NCBI RefSeq assembly: GCF_001861355.1
Contig: NZ_MASN01000030.1
Coordinates: forward strand, 124,001 to 188,000
Direction of reading: 5' to 3'
Source: Natrialba sp. SSL1
Lineage (GTDB): Archaea; Halobacteriota; Halobacteria; Halobacteriales; Natrialbaceae
Length of the DNA: 64,000 nt
Within the stretch, counting starts at the first letter, position 1, and the number at the start of each line of letters is the position of its first letter. The position numbers and the translations under genes were made by a program. Below, piece by piece: positions 58,906 through 64,000 of the stretch. The notes beneath the pieces are model-generated. The model saw nothing but the letters and a program-made list of their open reading frames with translations. It had not been told where the DNA came from and made no database searches.

Positions 58906-58937
58906 CCGTATTGAAGGAAAAAGTTATTCAATACGGC
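58906..58937 (+). promoter_or_regulatory. Candidate operator of the nadABC operon
   Basis: CCGTATTGAA (58906-58915) and TTCAATACGG (58928-58937) form a perfect 10-bp inverted repeat; the half sites start 22 bp apart, two helical turns. A TATA-like GTTATTC overlaps the right half. A dimeric regulator bound here would control nadA, nadB and nadC together. Confidence 0.65.
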
Positions 58938-58971
58938 CGTGTGTTATCGATGTACCGACGGGTACCACACA

Positions 58972-60105
58972 ATGGTCACGATGGAAACTGCGGAACTGGA
59001 AACCGACCTGAGTCTGTTCAAGTACGACTCGTTAGAGCAACTCCCGGCGGCCTACCGGGAGTTAGACGAGGCAGAACGAACGGGCCGCATCGAAACGGCA
59101 CTCGCCGAGCTCGGCGACGACGTCGTTATTCTGGGACACAACTACCAGCGACGCGAGATCGTCGAGCACGCCGATTTCGTGGGTGACTCCTACCAACTCT
59201 CGAAGGAGGCTGCCGAGGCAGACGCTGAGTACGTCATCTTCGGCGGCGTGACGTTCATGGCCGAGAGCGCGGACATCATCACCGACGACGAGCAGACGGT
59301 GATCCTCCCCAGCATGGAGGCATCCTGTCCGATGGCCGGCATGGCCGAGGCACTCCAGGTCGACGCCGCGTGGGCGGAGATCACCGCCGCCGCGCCCGAC
59401 GAGAACATCATCCCGATCACGTACATGAATTCCTACGCCGACCTGAAGGCCTTCTGTGCCAGCCAGGGCGGCCTCGTTTGCACCTCCTCGAACGCACACC
59501 GAGCCTTCGAGTGGGCGTTCGACCGCGGCGACAAGGTGTTATTCCTCCCCGATAAGCACCTCGGTGAGAACACCGCCCACCGACTCGGCATGGAAGACGC
59601 CATCGCCGAGTGGGACCCCTGGGACCCCGAGGGCAAGGACGCCACGGAAGTCGCCGAGAGTGACATCATCCTCTGGGACGGCTACTGCCAGGTTCACGAG
59701 CGCTTCCGCGAGGAGCACATCGAACAGGTCCGCGCGGATGATCCGGATGCGAACGTCATCGTCCATCCCGAGTGTCGCCGCGAGGTCGTCGAAGCCGCTG
59801 ACGTAGCCGGCTCGACGGCGACTATCTGTGACACCGTCGCGAACGCCGAGCCAGGCGACACGTGGGCGATCGGCACTGAGATTCACCTCACCCGCCACCT
59901 CCAGCGCTGGCACCCTGAGGTGAACGTGCTTCCCCTCTGTGGCGACGCCTGCATGGACTGTAACGCCATGCGCCAGATCGATCCCAACTATCTGACGTGG
60001 GTCCTGGAGGAACTCGTCGCCGGCCGCGAGCGAAACGTGATCGAGGTCGCTCCCGACGAAAAAGAGCTTGCACAGGTTGCACTCGATCGCATGCTCGAGA
60101 TCTAA
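58972..60105 (+). CDS. nadA: Quinolinate synthase
   Basis: This 377-aa iron-sulfur enzyme condenses iminoaspartate with dihydroxyacetone phosphate to quinolinate. Cluster ligands are Cys in EASCPMAGMA, Cys in GGLVCTSSNAH and a Cys in CGDACMDCNAM. VVILGHNYQRREIVEHADF and LFLPDKHLGENTAHRL are the substrate-binding segments. A nearby ATG at 58981 is an alternative start; a TATA-like GTGTTATC lies about 28 bp before 58972. It is the first gene of nadA-nadB-nadC. Confidence 0.94.
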   Translation: MVTMETAELETDLSLFKYDSLEQLPAAYRELDEAERTGRIETALAELGDDVVILGHNYQRREIVEHADFVGDSYQLSKEAAEADAEYVIFGGVTFMAESADIITDDEQTVILPSMEASCPMAGMAEALQVDAAWAEITAAAPDENIIPITYMNSYADLKAFCASQGGLVCTSSNAHRAFEWAFDRGDKVLFLPDKHLGENTAHRLGMEDAIAEWDPWDPEGKDATEVAESDIILWDGYCQVHERFREEHIEQVRADDPDANVIVHPECRREVVEAADVAGSTATICDTVANAEPGDTWAIGTEIHLTRHLQRWHPEVNVLPLCGDACMDCNAMRQIDPNYLTWVLEELVAGRERNVIEVAPDEKELAQVALDRMLEI

Positions 60106-60109
60106 GACG

Positions 60110-61699
60110 ATGACCGACACACACTCCACCCCGAACGCAGCGACCGCCGAAACCGCAGCCGTGCTCGTCGTCGGTAGCGGCATCGCGGGCTGTTCGGCCG
60201 CACTCGCTGCCGCCCGCGAGGGGGCCGAGGTGCTCCTGTTGACCAAAGCAACGAAACCCGACGATGCCAGCACCGACTGGGCACAGGGCGGCATCTCGAC
60301 CACCCGCGGCGACCCCGCCGCGCTCACGGAGGATATCATCGCAGCCAGCGACGGCACTGCCGATCCCGACGCCGTCGATGTCCTCGTCGACCACGCCGAC
60401 GCGGCGGTCGAGGACGTGCTCATCGACACACTCGGTATCGAGTTCGACGAAACCGACAGCGGCGAGTTCGACTACGCCCGCGAGGCCGCCCACTCCGAGA
60501 ATCGCATTCTCCACGTCGACGCGGCAACGGGCACTCACATCCTCCGTCCGTTCCTGAACCACGTCGACGACCACGATCGGATCGAGGTCCGTCAGGATAC
60601 GGCTGCACTCGAGCTCATCACCCACGAAGGTCGAGTCTACGGCGTGGTCACGGACGAAGCACCGGCCGGCCACCCCATCTACGCCGGTACGACGATCCTC
60701 GCAACCGGCGGCATCGGCGCGCTCTACAGCCGCTCGACCAATCCGGACGACGCCACCGGCGACGGGATCGCGATGGCTGCGCTCGCCGGTGCAGATGTGG
60801 CCGATCTCGAGTACGTTCAGTTTCATCCGACGGCCTACGATTGCGAGGCGCGTAGCGCCTCGAAGCGAAGCGGCGGTGCCGCAAAGCAGGACACGTTCCT
60901 CCTCTCCGAAGCCCTCCGCGGCGAGGGCGCACTCCTCCGCAACGCCGATGGGGACCGGTTCATGCCCGACTACCACCCCGACGCCGAACTCGCGCCGCGA
61001 GACGTCGTCGCTCGTGCAGTCGAAACCGAGCGTGAGGCGACCGGCGAGGTCGTGCTCGACGTGAGCCCACTCGAGTTCGACGCCGAGTTCCCGACCATCG
61101 CCGCGAAGTGCCGCGACCGCGGCATTGAGGGCGACGAAATTCCCGTCGCACCCTGCGAGCACTTCCTCTGTGGCGGCATCGCGGTCGACAACCGTGGGCG
61201 CACGTCGCTGGATCGGCTCTACGCCGTCGGCGAGTGTGCCCGGACGGGCGTTCACGGCGCGAACCGTCTCGCGAGCACGAGCCTTCTCGAGGGACTCGTC
61301 TGGGGACTGCGGGCGGGAGAGGACGCGGCCGGGGCTGGAGCAGGCTCCGATCCCGACCCCACAGCCGTCGATGCGCCGGACCTCCTGAACCGCGATCCCG
61401 ACCTCCCCGACCGCTTCGCGGGCGAGAAATTCGCGCGGCTCCAGCGGACGATGGACGAGTATCTCGGACTCAAGCGCGACCCCGACGAAATCGCTCGCGC
61501 GGGTGCCGTCCTCCGGCGACTCAAGGGAGAGGTTGACGCCTACATCCGCACGCGGACGGCGCGGGATCTGTACGAACTCCGGAACGCGAGCGTCGTCGCG
61601 CTGCTGATCGCACGCGCTGCGAGCGAGAACCCGGAGTCGGTTGGGTGTCATCACGTCGTCGAGGATGAACAGATGCCGGAACAGACGGCGGACGACTGA
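60110..61699 (+). CDS. nadB: L-aspartate oxidase
   Basis: This is a 529-aa flavoenzyme that oxidises L-aspartate to iminoaspartate for NadA. FAD binding: VLVVGSGIAGCSAALAAARE. Active-site segments: STDWAQGGIS, EYVQFHPTAYD, and GVHGANRLASTSLLEGLVWG near residue 380. The C-terminal helical domain (FARLQRTMDEYLGLKRDPDE) is complete. It starts 4 bp after nadA stops, so the two are co-translated. The tail after DLYELRNASVVALLIARAAS is short and acidic. Confidence 0.93.
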   Translation: MTDTHSTPNAATAETAAVLVVGSGIAGCSAALAAAREGAEVLLLTKATKPDDASTDWAQGGISTTRGDPAALTEDIIAASDGTADPDAVDVLVDHADAAVEDVLIDTLGIEFDETDSGEFDYAREAAHSENRILHVDAATGTHILRPFLNHVDDHDRIEVRQDTAALELITHEGRVYGVVTDEAPAGHPIYAGTTILATGGIGALYSRSTNPDDATGDGIAMAALAGADVADLEYVQFHPTAYDCEARSASKRSGGAAKQDTFLLSEALRGEGALLRNADGDRFMPDYHPDAELAPRDVVARAVETEREATGEVVLDVSPLEFDAEFPTIAAKCRDRGIEGDEIPVAPCEHFLCGGIAVDNRGRTSLDRLYAVGECARTGVHGANRLASTSLLEGLVWGLRAGEDAAGAGAGSDPDPTAVDAPDLLNRDPDLPDRFAGEKFARLQRTMDEYLGLKRDPDEIARAGAVLRRLKGEVDAYIRTRTARDLYELRNASVVALLIARAASENPESVGCHHVVEDEQMPEQTADD

Positions 61700-61737
61700 C
61701 GACCGATGAGCACAGATCACCACACCCATCATCCACC

Positions 61738-62610
61738 ATGATCACCGACCAACAGATCGAACGCTGGCTCCGCGAAGACGTCGGCCACCACGACGTGACG
61801 AACCAGGTACCCGGCGAGACGACCGGCCGACTCGTCGCCAAAGCGGACGGCGTCGCCTCCGGAATCGAGGCTGCAGCCGCCGTCTTCGAATACCTCGGCG
61901 TAACCGTGACGGACCAACTCGAGTCGGGCGCGCGACTCAAGGCGGGTGACGAACTGCTCGCCGTCGAGGGGAGCGCCCGCGATGTCCTCCGCGGGGAGCG
62001 CGTCGCGGTCAACCTCGCGGGCCACGCCTCGGGCATCGCAACGCGGACGCGCCGGGTCGTCGACGAGGCACGCGAGGCGCGACACGCTTCGAATACGCGA
62101 GCGGCTGCAGGCTGCGAGCGAGGTGCTAATACCGACTTCGACGACATCCGAATCGCCGCAACCCGGAAAACGACACCCGGCCTGCGCGGACTCGAGAAGC
62201 GCGCCGTCGTCGCCGGCGGCGGCGACACTCACCGCCTCGACCTCTCGCACATGGTCATGGTGAAGGACAACCACATCGCGGAGATGGGGCTCGAGGGCGC
62301 AATCGAGCACTTCCGCGAGCACGCGTCGTTCGCCACGAAACTCGACGTGGAAGTGGAGTCAGTCGAGGACGCACCGCGAGCAGCGGCGGCGGGTGCGGAT
62401 ATCGTCCTGCTCGATAACATGACGCCGACGGAAACGCGCGAAGCCGTCTCGCTGCTCGCTGAATACGAAGGCGTACTGGCCGAAGCCAGCGGCGGGATCA
62501 CACTCGAGTCCGTCGCCGACTATGCGGCCACGGGTGTGGACGTGATTTCGATGGGATCACTGACCCACTCCGCGCCGTCGCTGGATTTATCGTTTCGAAC
62601 GGGGGTCTAA
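61738..62610 (+). CDS. nadC: Nicotinate-nucleotide pyrophosphorylase (quinolinate phosphoribosyltransferase)
   Basis: This 290-aa enzyme converts quinolinate and PRPP to nicotinate mononucleotide. AATRKTTPGLRGLEKRAVVA is the PRPP-binding segment, GDTHRLDLSHMVMVKDNHIA contains the catalytic Lys and Asp residues, and VLLDNMTPTETREAV, LAEASGGITLESVADYAATG and ISMGSLTHS complete the barrel. It follows nadB after 38 bp and closes the de novo NAD operon. Confidence 0.95.
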   Translation: MITDQQIERWLREDVGHHDVTNQVPGETTGRLVAKADGVASGIEAAAAVFEYLGVTVTDQLESGARLKAGDELLAVEGSARDVLRGERVAVNLAGHASGIATRTRRVVDEAREARHASNTRAAAGCERGANTDFDDIRIAATRKTTPGLRGLEKRAVVAGGGDTHRLDLSHMVMVKDNHIAEMGLEGAIEHFREHASFATKLDVEVESVEDAPRAAAAGADIVLLDNMTPTETREAVSLLAEYEGVLAEASGGITLESVADYAATGVDVISMGSLTHSAPSLDLSFRTGV

Positions 62611-62871
62611 GCCCGTGCAAGAGTGAGACCGTCGAATTCGGTACCGTCAGCGCCGGCGCGAAAGTGTGCTGACGGCGCGTCTCCCTCTCGATAACGGCAT
62701 CTCTCAGCGCTAGTCCAGTTCACTTTCACACCGGTTGGCGCGAGTTCATGACCGTGCGAGTTCTACACATAGTGAGGAGTGCGTATGACCAGCTTTTCCC
62801 ACCACAGACGGACGACAGCGGCGTGTCTCGCCCGAACTCGGCTACGGCTCGACAAGGATGGAGGCGATCGG
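62611..62871. other. Spacer between nadC and the ABC ATPase
   Basis: About 260 bp. An imperfect inverted pair (GTCAGCGCCGGCG and GTGCTGACGGCGC, 62647-62675) lies shortly after nadC and may help termination. No gene was found. Confidence 0.35.
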
Positions 62872-64000
62872 ATGACCGACCGACAGCGGGGTTCTGAAGA
62901 CTACACGAATCGCGCCCGATCAGGGGACGCCGAAACGCACGAACCGCACGTCCACGCCAGATCAGCGACGCTGGATGAGCGTCGGGGAGGGCGAGGACAG
63001 ACCAGTGAACCGACGGACGACGATCCCGCGCCGCTCGCCATTGAAATCGCGGGGCTCGTCAAGCACTTTGGCGAGACGAAAGCCGTCGATGGCATCGACC
63101 TGCAGGTCCCCGCCGGCGGGATCTACGGCCTCCTCGGACCCAACGGAGCCGGAAAGACGACCGTCATCCGCATGCTCGCGACGCTGTTACAGCCCGACGC
63201 CGGCACGGCACGGGTGTTCGGGGACGATGTTGCGACAGCGGGCGACGCGGTTCGCGAGCGAGTGAGCCTGACGGGGCAGTTCGCGTCCGTCGACGAGGAT
63301 CTCACTGGCCGCGAGAATCTCGTATTGCTGGCTCGCCTGCTCGGCTACTCGAGAGCCGGTGCTCGCGAGCGGGCGACCGAGCTTCTCGACGCCTTCGGGC
63401 TCACCGAGGCGGCGACGCGGCAGGTGAAGACCTACTCGGGCGGCATGCGCCGACGGCTCGACATCGCGGCGAGCATCGTCGTCACGCCGGAGTTGCTCTT
63501 TCTCGACGAGCCGACGACCGGGCTCGATCCGCGGAACCGAAATCAGGTCTGGGACATCATCCGCGCGCTGGTCGCGAACGGCACCACGGTCCTCTTGACT
63601 ACGCAGTACCTTGACGAAGCCGACCAGCTCGCGGACCGAATCGCGGTCATCGACGAGGGACGAATCATCGCCGAGGGAACCCCGGGCGAACTCAAAGCCT
63701 CCGTCGGTTCCGGCGTGCTGTCGGTCCGGCTGCGCGACCCGGCTCGACGGGAAGCTGCACGGGACGTACTGCAACCCGTGCTCGACGCGCCGGTCGTACG
63801 CGAGTCCGATCCGGCAGCGCTCTCGGCTCGGGTCACGGACTCCGGCCGGGTTACGCGGGCGTTCGAGGCGCTGTCGCACTCGAGTATCGAGGTGAGCGAG
63901 TTCACGCTCGGCCAGCCGAGTCTGGACGAGTTTTTCCTGACGGTGACGGATCGGTCGGGGCGTGCGGAGGCGGCGGCTGCTGACGGATCTGAGGGATCTG
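62872..64000 (+). CDS. ABC exporter ATPase (DrrA-type), 3' end outside the window
   Basis: The frame is open to the window end (376 codons seen). Walker [18 protein letters not shown] is at about residues 87-103, Q-loop [15 protein letters not shown], signature [12 protein letters not shown], Walker [14 protein letters not shown] and switch [20 protein letters not shown]. These belong to the daunorubicin-resistance DrrA group of drug or lipid exporters. The N-terminus carries about 55 extra charged residues. The ATG at 62872 has GGAGG 8 nt or so upstream. A permease gene should follow beyond 64000. Confidence 0.9.
   Translation, partial: MTDRQRGSEDYTNRARSGDAETHEPHVHARSATLDERRGGRGQTSEPTDDDPAPLAIEIAGLVKHFGETKAVDGIDLQVPAGGIYGLLGPNGAGKTTVIRMLATLLQPDAGTARVFGDDVATAGDAVRERVSLTGQFASVDEDLTGRENLVLLARLLGYSRAGARERATELLDAFGLTEAATRQVKTYSGGMRRRLDIAASIVVTPELLFLDEPTTGLDPRNRNQVWDIIRALVANGTTVLLTTQYLDEADQLADRIAVIDEGRIIAEGTPGELKASVGSGVLSVRLRDPARREAARDVLQPVLDAPVVRESDPAALSARVTDSGRVTRAFEALSHSSIEVSEFTLGQPSLDEFFLTVTDRSGRAEAAAADGSEGS

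Overview
The window is chromosomal DNA from a haloarchaeon (class Halobacteria). Three things point there: high GC with a sharp GC bias at third codon positions, proteins very rich in Asp and Glu, and many genes with a TATA-like element about 25-30 bp before the start codon and no leader, the usual haloarchaeal leaderless promoter. Archaeal marker functions agree: a geranylgeranylglyceryl phosphate synthase, a class I HMG-CoA reductase, a type II methionine aminopeptidase, a TRAM-domain protein, bacterio-opsin-activator-type regulators and a haloarchaeal IS200/IS605 element. Very frequent CTCGAG words suggest, weakly, the Natrialba/Natrinema side of the class. I found no rRNA, tRNA or CRISPR array.

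Layout. 1-11.8 kb is mostly housekeeping: an M20 peptidase homologue with altered metal ligands, a glycosyltransferase and methyltransferase pair, small regulators, an MBL hydrolase, GGGP synthase, a TRAM protein, a large radical SAM protein, an Hsp20 and a Gfo/Idh/MocA oxidoreductase. 11.9-27.7 kb is accessory: two large multidomain Bat-like regulators, each followed by a paralogous 56-58 aa ribbon-helix-helix-like protein, on either side of a Tat-exported subtilase; then a voltage-gated potassium channel in an AT-richer patch, two lipoproteins, a membrane protein with a His/Cys-rich external domain and several tandem repeats. 27.9-32.2 kb holds a tandem pair of exported, extremely low-complexity Ser/Asp/Glu/Arg proteins of almost equal length. 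Each has only two cysteines, which bracket the repeat.

32.2-41.3 kb returns to housekeeping: redoxin, glutaredoxin, cupin, HIT protein, methionine aminopeptidase, isoaspartyl peptidase, isocitrate dehydrogenase, GNAT and SDR enzymes. 41.6-43.6 kb is an apparently intact IS200/IS605 element with divergent tnpA and tnpB and a clear structured end on each side. 43.7-56.5 kb has membrane and exported proteins, an NRAMP-like transporter without the canonical metal motif, a pseudo-receiver/GAF plus KaiC-like pair, HMG-CoA reductase, an amidohydrolase, a MacB-type permease, a GIDE-domain protein and a VapBC-type toxin-antitoxin pair with an obvious autoregulatory operator. 56.6-64 kb has an F420-type luciferase-like oxidoreductase, a sugar-dehydrogenase-like protein, the nadA-nadB-nadC operon behind a perfect 10-bp inverted repeat, and the start of an ABC exporter ATPase.

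The least explained parts are the paired repeat proteins at 28-32 kb, the duplicated regulator/small-protein cassette around the subtilase, the nad operator, and the hairpins embedded in the IS200/IS605 element.
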